Assembly (NCBI RefSeq): GCF_003419895.1
Contig: NZ_QPMM01000009.1
Span: 273,368-337,367, forward strand
Source of the DNA: Chitinophaga silvatica
Lineage (GTDB): Bacteria > Bacteroidota > Bacteroidia > Chitinophagales > Chitinophagaceae
Direction: 5' to 3'
DNA length: 64,000 bases
The notes beneath the pieces are model-generated. The model made no database searches. It had not been told where the DNA came from and saw only the letters and a program-made list of their open reading frames with translations. Shown piece after piece: positions 9,315-19,190 of this stretch; position 1 is the first letter of the stretch; each line of letters starts with the position of its first letter. The translations under genes were made by a program, and so were the position numbers.

Positions 9315-11540
9315 TTGAAGCTTATATTTTTATTGTTGCTTGTTACCCTAATATCCGGCGTTTCCGTGTTTGCTCAGGTATTGTCGTTAGGTAGTAAAAA
9401 TGCTACGGATACGGGTTATTTATACTTATATAACGGCTCCAAAATTCGATCAAGAATTCCGATTGCCTTATATTCTAAATCTGATTCGGTAGATGTTATT
9501 GCCGTACGGGCACCTGTACGCAAAATTCAACCTGCTCCAACGCCAGTGCATACACCGTTTCTGGTGATACATGGTAATGTTATGTACGATTATTTCTATC
9601 AATCAAATATTGATACCCCATATGTAGAAAAAGATATTCAACAACATACAGTTCAGACAAATCTGAGTATCACTGTCAGAAACAGATATCCCCTCAGAGT
9701 GGCTTTTAGTACGCAACAAGGGAATTCGGCGTTGTTTAGAAATTTGACAGGTGCCAGATTATCCTATAACAACAATGATTTTAAAAACCAGTTAATTTTA
9801 AATGCAAGAAATTGGGTCATTGGAAATGTAAAACAGCAAAGGCTAATAGATTCGCTTAAAAATCTCGCCGATAGTTTGCAAAGAGAAATTCATTTCTTAA
9901 AATATTCATACGGAAATACTCCCTACCTGCAAAGACTTGTGGAAGCAAGAGAATTGGCATTTAAACTAAGACTGGATTCTATTGCAGGAAAATATAAAGG
10001 AAAGGTTTCTACCGACTCGTTGTATAAAAAAATCATGGTTGATAAAGAGTTAGAGCTGAAGAGGATTGATTCAATGCAACTTGTGCTGGATAAGTTAAAG
10101 AAAAGCTATCAATTGGTAATAGATAAACAAAACAGAATAAAATCTGGCCTACTTGATGCATTACAACATAGCAGAAATAATAAAGAGTTATCAGATGCTC
10201 TGGAAAGATTAAACCTGCCTGATACTGTTTTGCCGAAAGGATTTAAGACGTTATTGGCCATACGAAGTTTTGGAATAGGCAGAACGATAGCAGATTATTC
10301 TGAGCTAACAGCAAAGAATATAAGTATTTCAGGTGTTCAGATTGAGTATAACCCTTCTTATTACCTGGCTGTTGCAACAGGAACTGTCGACTATCAGTTC
10401 AGAAATTTTATTGTAAAAGAGAAAAGAAATCCACAATACTTGAGCCTGATAAGAGGTGGGGTTGGAATGAAAGAATCTAATCACCTTTATTTTACTTACT
10501 ACACGGGTAAGAAACAGTTATATGGCGGTAATGCAGTAGTTGACACAGGTGCGGTTGCTGATAACCATCTGATGGGGATTGCATTGGAAACGCAACTTAA
10601 ACTGGGAGAACAAACTTTTCTTACTGGTGAAGTTGCCAGGTCATCTATGCCTTATAACAGCAGAAAAGTGCATGGTGAAAATAATTTGAGCAGTATGATG
10701 AACTTTTCCCGTCGCTCTAATGAAGCATATACAATTGGGTTTAATACTGTTATATCGAAGGTGTACACACGCTTATCTGCCATGTATAAACTGATGGGGA
10801 ATGACTTTCAATCATTCAGCTTTTATACTACAGGTTCAAGACAGATCGCATGGAATATTCAGGGAGAGCAACCATTTTTTAAGCAAAAGATCCTATTGGC
10901 GGGTGCCATCAGGAAGAATGATTATGCTACTTTCTATACACCATCAAATTATCAGAGTAACACACTGTTTAAAAGTATTCAGTTAACCGTACGAGTACCA
11001 AAGTATCCAATTGTTAGCCTGGCTTATCAACCAACTTCTCAATTAATGAAATTAGGAGAAGGCGAATTCAGTGAACAGGTTTTTTATATGTTATCAGGTA
11101 CCGCTACTTATACTTATACTTATAAAGGTATTATGATGAATAGCATGTTATCATATTCAAGATTTTACAACAGACAAACTGATACAGCTTTTGTGTATTT
11201 CAACAGTAAAAACCTGATGGCAGGACATACCCTGTTCCTGAAACGGTTTACAATTGCAGGCCAGGCATCTGCTGCGCTCACAGAAAATTATTCAGTACAC
11301 GGACTTACAGGCGAAACTACCTGGAAAATGTTTGATTGGTTGGAAGTTGGGGGAGCACTGAAATATAATCATCAATCACAAACTAATAATATACAATGGG
11401 GCTATTGTGGCAATTCACGAATAAATGTCAAACGCATCGGAGAAATTGCAATTAGGGTAGATAAAAGCTACCTGCCAGGGCCTGAAAGAAAACTAGTTTC
11501 AAACAATACAGGAAGATTAACCTATACCAGGATATTTTAA
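9315..11540 (+). CDS. Exported coiled-coil/beta-rich protein, probable outer-membrane component of the RHS locus
   Basis: The frame is open from about 9183, but the TTG at 9315 yields a textbook signal peptide (MKLIFLLLLVTLISGVSVFAQ), so I prefer it; a TTG at 9183 is the alternative. The protein is about 741 residues. A middle third is Lys/Asp/Leu-rich with heptad character (SLKNLADSLQREIHFLK and KELELKRIDSMQLVLDKLK regions), probably a coiled coil. The C-terminal half shows alternating aromatic beta strands, as in an outer-membrane barrel, and ends RLTYTRIF with a terminal Phe. It is first in the operon, 3 bases from the next gene. No known family was recognised; a role in display or export of the large proteins downstream is inference. 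Confidence 0.6.
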   Translation: MKLIFLLLLVTLISGVSVFAQVLSLGSKNATDTGYLYLYNGSKIRSRIPIALYSKSDSVDVIAVRAPVRKIQPAPTPVHTPFLVIHGNVMYDYFYQSNIDTPYVEKDIQQHTVQTNLSITVRNRYPLRVAFSTQQGNSALFRNLTGARLSYNNNDFKNQLILNARNWVIGNVKQQRLIDSLKNLADSLQREIHFLKYSYGNTPYLQRLVEARELAFKLRLDSIAGKYKGKVSTDSLYKKIMVDKELELKRIDSMQLVLDKLKKSYQLVIDKQNRIKSGLLDALQHSRNNKELSDALERLNLPDTVLPKGFKTLLAIRSFGIGRTIADYSELTAKNISISGVQIEYNPSYYLAVATGTVDYQFRNFIVKEKRNPQYLSLIRGGVGMKESNHLYFTYYTGKKQLYGGNAVVDTGAVADNHLMGIALETQLKLGEQTFLTGEVARSSMPYNSRKVHGENNLSSMMNFSRRSNEAYTIGFNTVISKVYTRLSAMYKLMGNDFQSFSFYTTGSRQIAWNIQGEQPFFKQKILLAGAIRKNDYATFYTPSNYQSNTLFKSIQLTVRVPKYPIVSLAYQPTSQLMKLGEGEFSEQVFYMLSGTATYTYTYKGIMMNSMLSYSRFYNRQTDTAFVYFNSKNLMAGHTLFLKRFTIAGQASAALTENYSVHGLTGETTWKMFDWLEVGGALKYNHQSQTNNIQWGYCGNSRINVKRIGEIAIRVDKSYLPGPERKLVSNNTGRLTYTRIF

Positions 11541-11543
11541 ACT

Positions 11544-12647
11544 ATGAATCAAGTTAAATCCCTATTCGGCACTGTATTCCTAACAATGCTGATATCTATG
11601 AAATTAAGTGCGCAGGTAACAATGTCTGCACAGGTACCGGCTGCCGGTATTATACAGCAGTCACAGTTATGGAATATTGTAGTCAACAATATTTCAAATA
11701 AACAGGCAACTGTTACTATTATGATGCGGCTTATGGATGCTGACAATGGTCAACCTGTTTTTTCTGGAACGTCAAGACCCGTAGTATTAGGGGCAGGAGC
11801 AAAGCAGCTCCAGTTGAAAGATCTTAGTCCGATTAGTTATGAGTATCTATCCCCAATAGCAGATCGGCGCGAAAATGCATTATTGCCACCCGGTAAATTC
11901 CGTGTATGCTATAGCGTTGTTGTAATGGGAGATAAGTCTATGAGCCCTCAATCTGAAGACTGTATCAACTTTGTAGTAGAGCCTGTAGCTCCACCTCAAT
12001 TGACTAGTCCTGCTAATACCAGTATTGTAGAACAACCATTGCCACATTTTACATGGATCCCCCCGGCTCCGCTCAACCTGTTTTCTGATTTGAACTATGA
12101 TATAATATTGGTTCAATTGTTCGAAAATCAATCTCCGTTGGAAGCTGTGCAAACTAACATACCAATATACAGAACTTCTTCGTTGCGCCAGCCCTTTCTG
12201 AGTTATCCTGCTGGTGCTCCGGCACTTGATACTGGTGTAACATATGCCTGGATGATTACTGCAAATAATGGCCGGCAGTATGCTGCACAGACAGATGTAT
12301 GGACTTTTAAAATGAAGTCTGTGGTGCAGGAAGCAACCGTTGATTTGACCGGATATATTGAATTAAGGAGAAGCAGTAATCAGATTATTAATTGTAGCAG
12401 GGCAGTAAAATGCAGTTATGTAAATGATGCAGGTGACGCTAAAGCTGCTTATCAGATTGTATCCTTAGATAAAACGAATGACGTGATCAAATATGGGAAT
12501 GTGAATTTGAGTGAAGGAACTAATCTGATAGAATTACCATTAGATAAGGGACGGAAGTTGTCGGAAGGTAAATTATATGTTTTCCGTTTGTTTAGCAGCC
12601 GTAATGAAGTATGGGAGATGAAATTCATTTACCATTCAATACAGTAA
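11544..12647 (+). CDS. Exported protein with Ig/fibronectin-like domains
   Basis: This 367-residue protein has a signal peptide ending near KLSAQ. It then shows beta-sandwich-like segments: an N-terminal domain (about 25-145), a proline-rich linker (VEPVAPPQLTSPANTS, 148-163) and a second domain with the FTWIPP...YAWMITA pattern of fibronectin-type folds. It lies 3 bases after the beta-rich protein and 43 bases before the giant SpvB-like gene. It may serve as a periplasmic or surface adaptor of the RHS export apparatus; I could not name a family with confidence. Confidence 0.6.
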   Translation: MNQVKSLFGTVFLTMLISMKLSAQVTMSAQVPAAGIIQQSQLWNIVVNNISNKQATVTIMMRLMDADNGQPVFSGTSRPVVLGAGAKQLQLKDLSPISYEYLSPIADRRENALLPPGKFRVCYSVVVMGDKSMSPQSEDCINFVVEPVAPPQLTSPANTSIVEQPLPHFTWIPPAPLNLFSDLNYDIILVQLFENQSPLEAVQTNIPIYRTSSLRQPFLSYPAGAPALDTGVTYAWMITANNGRQYAAQTDVWTFKMKSVVQEATVDLTGYIELRRSSNQIINCSRAVKCSYVNDAGDAKAAYQIVSLDKTNDVIKYGNVNLSEGTNLIELPLDKGRKLSEGKLYVFRLFSSRNEVWEMKFIYHSIQ

Positions 12648-12690
12648 TCGAAATATAAAATATTGTTCCTATACCTTTAAATAGTATTTC

Positions 12691-15600
12691 ATGATATTGG
12701 CTTTTGTAGCGCGTGGGAAGAAATGGATAGCATCATGTCTTTTGGCTATGCTGTACTTAGAGATATTGATCCCCGCAAATGTACAGGCGAAACCTATTTC
12801 AACTGGTTATCGAAACCCAGGCATTGTTAGAGTAAACCATTCACTTAGTCTTAAATCAACATTAGCAACTTCTGCCAATGTAAAAACAGCGATACCGGTT
12901 ACCAGTGCAACTGCTGCCTCCACAGCTATAGCATTTGGAGGGCCTTCACAACCTGAAGTAGAAGCTTTTCACCCTGCCAGCGCAGATAATATGGTTGATT
13001 TATTTTCAGGGGATTTCTCTTATTCAATCCCATTATTGGATGTTGGTGGATACCCGGTTACCTTAGGTTATAACAGTGGAATTACCATGGATCAGGAAGC
13101 AAGTTGGGTAGGCCTGGGATGGAATATTAGTCCTGGTAGTGTAACACGTAATCTTCGTGGGCTACCTGATGACTTTGATGGTAAATCGGATTTTGTTACT
13201 AAAGAAACAACCACCAGGAAGAATAAAACTGTTGGCATTACAGGTGGTATGGATGTAGAAGTCGCAGGATTGCCTGCAAAACTGGGGCTTGGTGTTAAAC
13301 TGGGGATTTTTCATAATACTTACAGAGGTTGGGGTACAGAATCCGGCATAAATGCTTCCTTAAGTGCTGGTAACAAATCGAAAGGTAGTATGACAGCTGG
13401 TTTGTCATTGGATAATAATTCTCAGACAGGAATTACTATCTCTCCTTCTTTGTCTTATTCTTTCCAGGATAAAGACCATGGAGAAAACCCGTATGGTGGA
13501 AGTGTAAGTCTTTCAACTGGTTATAATTCAAGGTCAGGGCTTACTTCTTTACAATTGTCTGGCGGCCTTTCAAAGTATAAAATGGATGATAAAAATGTGA
13601 AGAGAACTAGTGGAAGTGGGAGTTATAGTCATTCTAGCAGTATTTCCTTTGCTAATCCCGCTCATACTCCTACAATGAAAGTAGCCTATACCAATAAGAT
13701 GTGGACAGTTACTCTAAAATATGGAGGAGCGGCAACTATTGTGCATCCAAACTTTTCATTATCGGGCTATATATCGGAACAATATATTGCTGAGAAAGAT
13801 AAGAGAATAACATTGCCTGCATACGGATATTTAAACTATCAGAATGCTAATGGCAACAACGGTGCATTACTAGATTTCAATAGGGAAAAAGATATTCCAT
13901 ACAGAGATGAGCCTGCTGTTCCTACAATTGCAGTGCCTTCTTATACATATGATGTATTTTCCATGACAGGAGAAGGCATTGGTGGAAGTTTCAGAGCTTA
14001 CAGAAATGATATAGGCTATGTTTACGACCATGAAATGACTTCAAGGGATGCATCTACAGCTTTAAGCGTCGATTTTGGTGTAGGGTTTATAGCACATACT
14101 GGTGTCGATTTATTTGCTACCCGTGCTTACACTAAATCTTCACTTTGGGAATCGAAAAACTATTTGAAGAAAGAATTAGGTTTCAGGAAGGCAGACAAAG
14201 ATTTTGAACCGGTTTATTTCAGGAGCCCAGGTGAAAAGACAATTAACTCCACCAGTTTTTATGATGTATTGGGAGGAGACCGGGTTGTAACTGCGAAACT
14301 GGAGCAAAACCCTGATATATATGGAACAAACATTTTTAGTACTCCCAATTTAACTCCGTATGTAAATGCACAACAACAAGCAGATATACCTATATCTGCT
14401 GACAATGCTGTAAAACCAGCAAGAGAAAAGAGGACACAGGTTATTACTTATCTCAATGCAAAGGAGGCAAGTGAAGTCGGTTTGTCGAAGTATATAGAAT
14501 ATTATCCAGAGAATAAGTTTAATATAGACAGAAGTAAAGCTGAATATCAAGGTGAGTATCTAGGAAAAGGAGATGGACTTCTTACTAAGTACTATTATAA
14601 AACCGGTTTTGATGTTTATGACAAGACTGTTATTGATTCAAATGTGAACTTTTCTTCAAGAGCAGATTTTAAAGCAGACGCTCAGAATAAGGAATGGTTT
14701 TCCATGAAAATGTTTGGAAAGCTTAAGGTTCCATTTTCCAGTACTTATACATTTAAGTTAAGGGCTGATGATGGTATGAGGCTTTTGTTGAACGGTGAAG
14801 AATTTATTAATGACTTTAACGAGGGTAGTGCCAGAGATAAATATGCAACTATCCCGATTGAAGGAGGAAGATTATATGACATAGAACTACATTATAATAA
14901 CTATACAGCAGATGCAGAATTTAAGTTATGGTGGAGTTCAAGCGCATTTGGTGACAACGGTTTTAAAATTATCCCTGCCGGATCTTTTTTTACTGAAAAG
15001 AATGATGATGTTTTCATGGTCGATAAAAAATTCTACAGGGAAAAGAGAGTTAATAATATAAAAAAAGAAAATCATATTTCCGAAATTGATGTCTTAAACC
15101 CAGATGGCCGAAGGTATGTATATGGTATTCCGGTTTACAACCTTAGTCAGAAAGAAACCACTTTTTCTGTAGATTATAAAAGAGCAGATATAAATGAAGG
15201 GTTGGTAGCATACACACCGAATGTAGACGATACATTAAATAATCATATTGGAAGAGATGAGTATTACAATGGACAATTCATGCCAGCATATGCACACTCT
15301 TTTTTATTGACTGGTATATTATCTCCAGATTATGTGGATGTTACTGGTAATGGCATTTCAGATGATGATGCGGGAAATGCTATTCGCTTTAACTATACTA
15401 AAACAGCAGATATAAAGAACCCCTATAGCTGGCGCGCTCCTTATAGTAGTAAAGCTACCTACAATGAAGGCTTGAAAACAGATAACAGAGATGATAAAGG
15501 AAGTTATGTAAGTGGCACCAAAGAAATGTATTACCTGCACTCTATTGAATCTAAAAGTATGGTAGCGGTTTTTACTTTGGAAAAGCGCAGGGATCTGTTA

Positions 15601-18600
15601 CAAATAGATGCATATGGAAATAAAACAGAAGGAGCTGCAAGGTTACTGCGTAAAATTGATCTGTATACCAAAGCCGATTTCCTGAAGAATACAGATACTA
15701 ACGGTATCGTTCATGCGAGGCCAGTGAAGACAGTGCATTTCGAGTACACCTATGAATTGTGTAAAGGCATCAATCATAGCACCCTCGATACAACCAGTGG
15801 TAAACTTACTTTAAAAGAAGTTTGGTTTAGCTATAATGGAAACGAAAAAGGCAAGAAAAACCCTTATCGTTTCAGATACAATAAGTTCAATCCAAATTAT
15901 GCTTCTAACAAATACGACAGATGGGGTAATTATAAAGATGCTGTCAATAATCCAGCAGGAATCAGTAATGCCGATTATCCTTATGCCTTACAGGATAGTA
16001 CACTTGCTGCCCGTAATGCAGCGGCATGGACATTAGACACCATTGTTCTGCCTTCTGGTGGTGTGATGACAGTAGATTATGAGAGCGATGATTATGGGTA
16101 TGTACAAAATAAGGTTGCAACACAGATGTACCAGGTCTATGGCTTCGCGTCAGAGATTCCTGATGCATTGAATGGATTTAAACCCAAATTATACGATAAT
16201 GCTTCGTCAGGAGATAATTTGTATGTAGCGATAAGAGTGCCATACAAGCTTAACTCTATTTATGATGTTTATCCTCTGTTTGTAAATGACCTTAACCGAA
16301 TTTATTTCAGACTTGCCGTAAAAATGCCATCTGATAAATTTGGGAGCGGTATTGAATTTGTACCCTGTTATGCTGAAATAGGAAATACGTATTATAAAAC
16401 TTATGTAGATGGAAACTCCACTGTTATTTGTCTTCCGCTCGTAGGTATTACGGCAGATGGTAACACTCCAGGTGACAGAAGCCCGCTAGGGAAAGCCGCA
16501 TTACAGTTTTTAAAACTGAATTTACCTTCAAAGGCTTATCCGGGATCTGATGTAGGAGATGATATGAGCCCAATTGATGCAGTGAAAATTTTGTACTCAC
16601 AAGTGGATAATATTGGTAGCATGGTACTTGGATTTGATGAGATGGCAAAGCTAAAAGGGTATGCAAAAGAAATTGATACTTCACGCTCATTTGTCAGACT
16701 TAAAAATCCTAATCTCAAAAAATATGGTGGTGGGATAAGAGTAAAAAGAATCTCTAGCTATGATAATTGGAGTAAGATGACAGGGCAACGCGGAGCAACC
16801 TACGGTAAAGAATACCAATACACTACTACAGCCCAGTTGAATGGGGTATATAAGGAAATTAGTAGCGGTGTTGCATCTTATGAACCATTACTGGGTGGAG
16901 AAGAAAATCCATGGCGGGTACCCATTGAGTATACAGAGCGTGTATCTGCACTGGCTCCAACAACTTTGGGGTATGTAGAAGAGCCGCTTGGAGAGTCATT
17001 TTTTCCGGCTGCTTCTGTGGGATATAGTAAAGTAAGGGTACGCACTATAAACGCTAAGAATAACCGTTCTGTTAACGGATATGATGAAAGCAATTTCTAT
17101 ACTACCAAAGAATTCCCAACAATTGTAGAACGTACTGTAATCAATAACCATAATAAGAAAAGATTTAAGGACCCTCTGAGAGATTTGCTAAGAATAAATG
17201 CTAAACATTTGCTGGCAGTATCTCAGGGATTCAAAGTTGAGTTGAATGATATGAATGGGAAACTTCGTTCCCAGGCTACTTATCCTGAAGGAGATTCTGA
17301 ACACCCGATTTCCTATACTGAGAACTTCTACCGGGTAGATAATCAAAATACTGTTGAGAAGCATCTTAATAATAAGGTGTTAACAATTAATCCTAAGGGA
17401 ATAATAGAAAATAGTGAAATAGGTAAGGATATGGAGCTGATGTTTGATATGCGCGAGGAAAAATCAGTTACCATGGGGGCAAACATTGGCGTGAATGTGG
17501 ATATGTTTACAGCCGGAATCTGGCCAATAGTAATTCCATCAGTAATCCCATTACCTCAGCATGAAGAAAATATTTTCAGATCAATTGCTGCTACAAAAGT
17601 TATAAACCGCCACGGAATTATTGATAGCGTTATGGCTGTAGATAAAGGTAGTAAGGTGGTGACACATAATTTACTTTATGATTCAGAATCAGGAGATCCT
17701 GTTCTGACAAGCGTACAAAATGAATTTAATGACAAAGTATATAACCTTACTTACCCTGCCGGTTGGATCTATGAAGGAATGGCCGGAGCATATAAAAACA
17801 TTGGAACAGTATTGTCTGGTGTTTATTTCAAAGGTGGTAAGATTGTGAAAGGGTTTAATGGAAATATAAACGACTACTTCTTTAGTGGAGATGAGTTACT
17901 TGTTTACACCAAACGCCAGGTAGGAACCAGTGCTTGTATTGATACACTTGCACACTGGCCAGGTGCATTTAAAGTGTGGGCGGTGAATGCCAATATGCTT
18001 AAAGGTGGGAAACAAGATATCTATTTTATTAATGACGATGGAACACCTTTTACAGGTAATGATGTGAGCCTTAAAATTATACGTTCTGGTCGTAGGAATA
18101 TTGCTGCTAATGCCGGAAGTATAAGCATGCTTAAAAACCCGTTGGATGCTGCTCAACTAGTGTTGAATGAACCTTCAGATGTTATTAATGCTTCAATGGT
18201 GGAGTATAAAGAGTTCTGGAAAGTGCCTGATAGAAAAGTGCCTGCTATAATTATAGATACTTTTAGGAACACGGCAATGACAATGTCTTTCCTGGTTACT
18301 TGTGGTGATAACACTCAAATGGTACCTATAACAATTGAAGCTGGAAAATTTACCTCGGTTGTTAGCCAGGAAAGAGCAGATGACGATGCTAAAAGTTTCC
18401 TGTTGATCAGTGGTCCTATGCTCGCATTTAATAAGATTGGCTGTACCTATTATTACAGTGATGCCAACTTTATGTATTTTCAAAAGCAATGTGGTGACCC
18501 AACTGCTATTGGAGAATTAGTAAAATATGTTTTAAATGCCAAAGCTGATTCCTCTCTCATTAGTAAAGCTGATGCGAACGATAAAGCTCATGCAAGGTTG

Positions 18601-19176
18601 TTAGCTGAGGGCCAAGCATTTGCGAATAGTAATGGTAGATGTTATTATTTAAGTGATCCGACTCAGGGAAATTTTACTCGTACCTGTACTCAGGGAATAG
18701 CAACACCTGTGACCTATTATCTTAATAGAGGGGCGGATACCTCATATATTAGCCAACTTGATGCTAATGCTAAGGCAGCATTCAGGCTGGCAGTTGAAGG
18801 TCCGGCATATGCAGAGTCAAATAGTTATTGCACTTACTTTGTGAAACTAAAACAAGAGGGAGACTGGTCATCGGCGAGCGGTTATTATACCAATTTAGTA
18901 GCTTATTTCTATGAAGATGAGGCCTGCACAATACCGACAACAGCAACTAACTTACCTGTGATTATTAATGTTGACGAGTCTACTCAAGTCATTAGCACTT
19001 CAACAACTGATACTCATAAGTATTACTCATGGAACGTTATTGCAAATGGTTCAAGAGCGGTACTTAAGTCAAATGTATTTGTTAGTACAGGATCGACAAC
19101 AATGGAGGTAACAACTATTATCAGATTTTATTATTCACTAGAGATCCCAAGTCAGTATAACGTAATTGTAAAATAG
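12691..19176 (+). CDS. Giant SpvB-like / PA14 / DUF5977 surface protein
   Basis: This 2161-residue exported protein has four visible parts. A signal region (1-34) is followed near 90-165 by a block, GDFSYSIPLLDVGGYPV and MDQEASWVGLGWNISPG, that resembles the start of SpvB/TcB-type proteins and is common in Bacteroidota RHS loci. A PA14-type domain lies at about 620-770 (STYTFKLRADDGMRLLLNG region). Two tandem DUF5977-like repeats lie at about 1917-1983 and 1983-2048, each with the ISxxDANxKAxxRL pattern ending at a Cys. TcB-like proteins form shells with YD-repeat proteins in Tc toxins, so it may partner the RHS protein three genes downstream; that is inference. Confidence 0.75.
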   Translation: MILAFVARGKKWIASCLLAMLYLEILIPANVQAKPISTGYRNPGIVRVNHSLSLKSTLATSANVKTAIPVTSATAASTAIAFGGPSQPEVEAFHPASADNMVDLFSGDFSYSIPLLDVGGYPVTLGYNSGITMDQEASWVGLGWNISPGSVTRNLRGLPDDFDGKSDFVTKETTTRKNKTVGITGGMDVEVAGLPAKLGLGVKLGIFHNTYRGWGTESGINASLSAGNKSKGSMTAGLSLDNNSQTGITISPSLSYSFQDKDHGENPYGGSVSLSTGYNSRSGLTSLQLSGGLSKYKMDDKNVKRTSGSGSYSHSSSISFANPAHTPTMKVAYTNKMWTVTLKYGGAATIVHPNFSLSGYISEQYIAEKDKRITLPAYGYLNYQNANGNNGALLDFNREKDIPYRDEPAVPTIAVPSYTYDVFSMTGEGIGGSFRAYRNDIGYVYDHEMTSRDASTALSVDFGVGFIAHTGVDLFATRAYTKSSLWESKNYLKKELGFRKADKDFEPVYFRSPGEKTINSTSFYDVLGGDRVVTAKLEQNPDIYGTNIFSTPNLTPYVNAQQQADIPISADNAVKPAREKRTQVITYLNAKEASEVGLSKYIEYYPENKFNIDRSKAEYQGEYLGKGDGLLTKYYYKTGFDVYDKTVIDSNVNFSSRADFKADAQNKEWFSMKMFGKLKVPFSSTYTFKLRADDGMRLLLNGEEFINDFNEGSARDKYATIPIEGGRLYDIELHYNNYTADAEFKLWWSSSAFGDNGFKIIPAGSFFTEKNDDVFMVDKKFYREKRVNNIKKENHISEIDVLNPDGRRYVYGIPVYNLSQKETTFSVDYKRADINEGLVAYTPNVDDTLNNHIGRDEYYNGQFMPAYAHSFLLTGILSPDYVDVTGNGISDDDAGNAIRFNYTKTADIKNPYSWRAPYSSKATYNEGLKTDNRDDKGSYVSGTKEMYYLHSIESKSMVAVFTLEKRRDLLQIDAYGNKTEGAARLLRKIDLYTKADFLKNTDTNGIVHARPVKTVHFEYTYELCKGINHSTLDTTSGKLTLKEVWFSYNGNEKGKKNPYRFRYNKFNPNYASNKYDRWGNYKDAVNNPAGISNADYPYALQDSTLAARNAAAWTLDTIVLPSGGVMTVDYESDDYGYVQNKVATQMYQVYGFASEIPDALNGFKPKLYDNASSGDNLYVAIRVPYKLNSIYDVYPLFVNDLNRIYFRLAVKMPSDKFGSGIEFVPCYAEIGNTYYKTYVDGNSTVICLPLVGITADGNTPGDRSPLGKAALQFLKLNLPSKAYPGSDVGDDMSPIDAVKILYSQVDNIGSMVLGFDEMAKLKGYAKEIDTSRSFVRLKNPNLKKYGGGIRVKRISSYDNWSKMTGQRGATYGKEYQYTTTAQLNGVYKEISSGVASYEPLLGGEENPWRVPIEYTERVSALAPTTLGYVEEPLGESFFPAASVGYSKVRVRTINAKNNRSVNGYDESNFYTTKEFPTIVERTVINNHNKKRFKDPLRDLLRINAKHLLAVSQGFKVELNDMNGKLRSQATYPEGDSEHPISYTENFYRVDNQNTVEKHLNNKVLTINPKGIIENSEIGKDMELMFDMREEKSVTMGANIGVNVDMFTAGIWPIVIPSVIPLPQHEENIFRSIAATKVINRHGIIDSVMAVDKGSKVVTHNLLYDSESGDPVLTSVQNEFNDKVYNLTYPAGWIYEGMAGAYKNIGTVLSGVYFKGGKIVKGFNGNINDYFFSGDELLVYTKRQVGTSACIDTLAHWPGAFKVWAVNANMLKGGKQDIYFINDDGTPFTGNDVSLKIIRSGRRNIAANAGSISMLKNPLDAAQLVLNEPSDVINASMVEYKEFWKVPDRKVPAIIIDTFRNTAMTMSFLVTCGDNTQMVPITIEAGKFTSVVSQERADDDAKSFLLISGPMLAFNKIGCTYYYSDANFMYFQKQCGDPTAIGELVKYVLNAKADSSLISKADANDKAHARLLAEGQAFANSNGRCYYLSDPTQGNFTRTCTQGIATPVTYYLNRGADTSYISQLDANAKAAFRLAVEGPAYAESNSYCTYFVKLKQEGDWSSASGYYTNLVAYFYEDEACTIPTTATNLPVIINVDESTQVISTSTTDTHKYYSWNVIANGSRAVLKSNVFVSTGSTTMEVTTIIRFYYSLEIPSQYNVIVK

Positions 19177-19190
19177 ACAACATCCTAATA

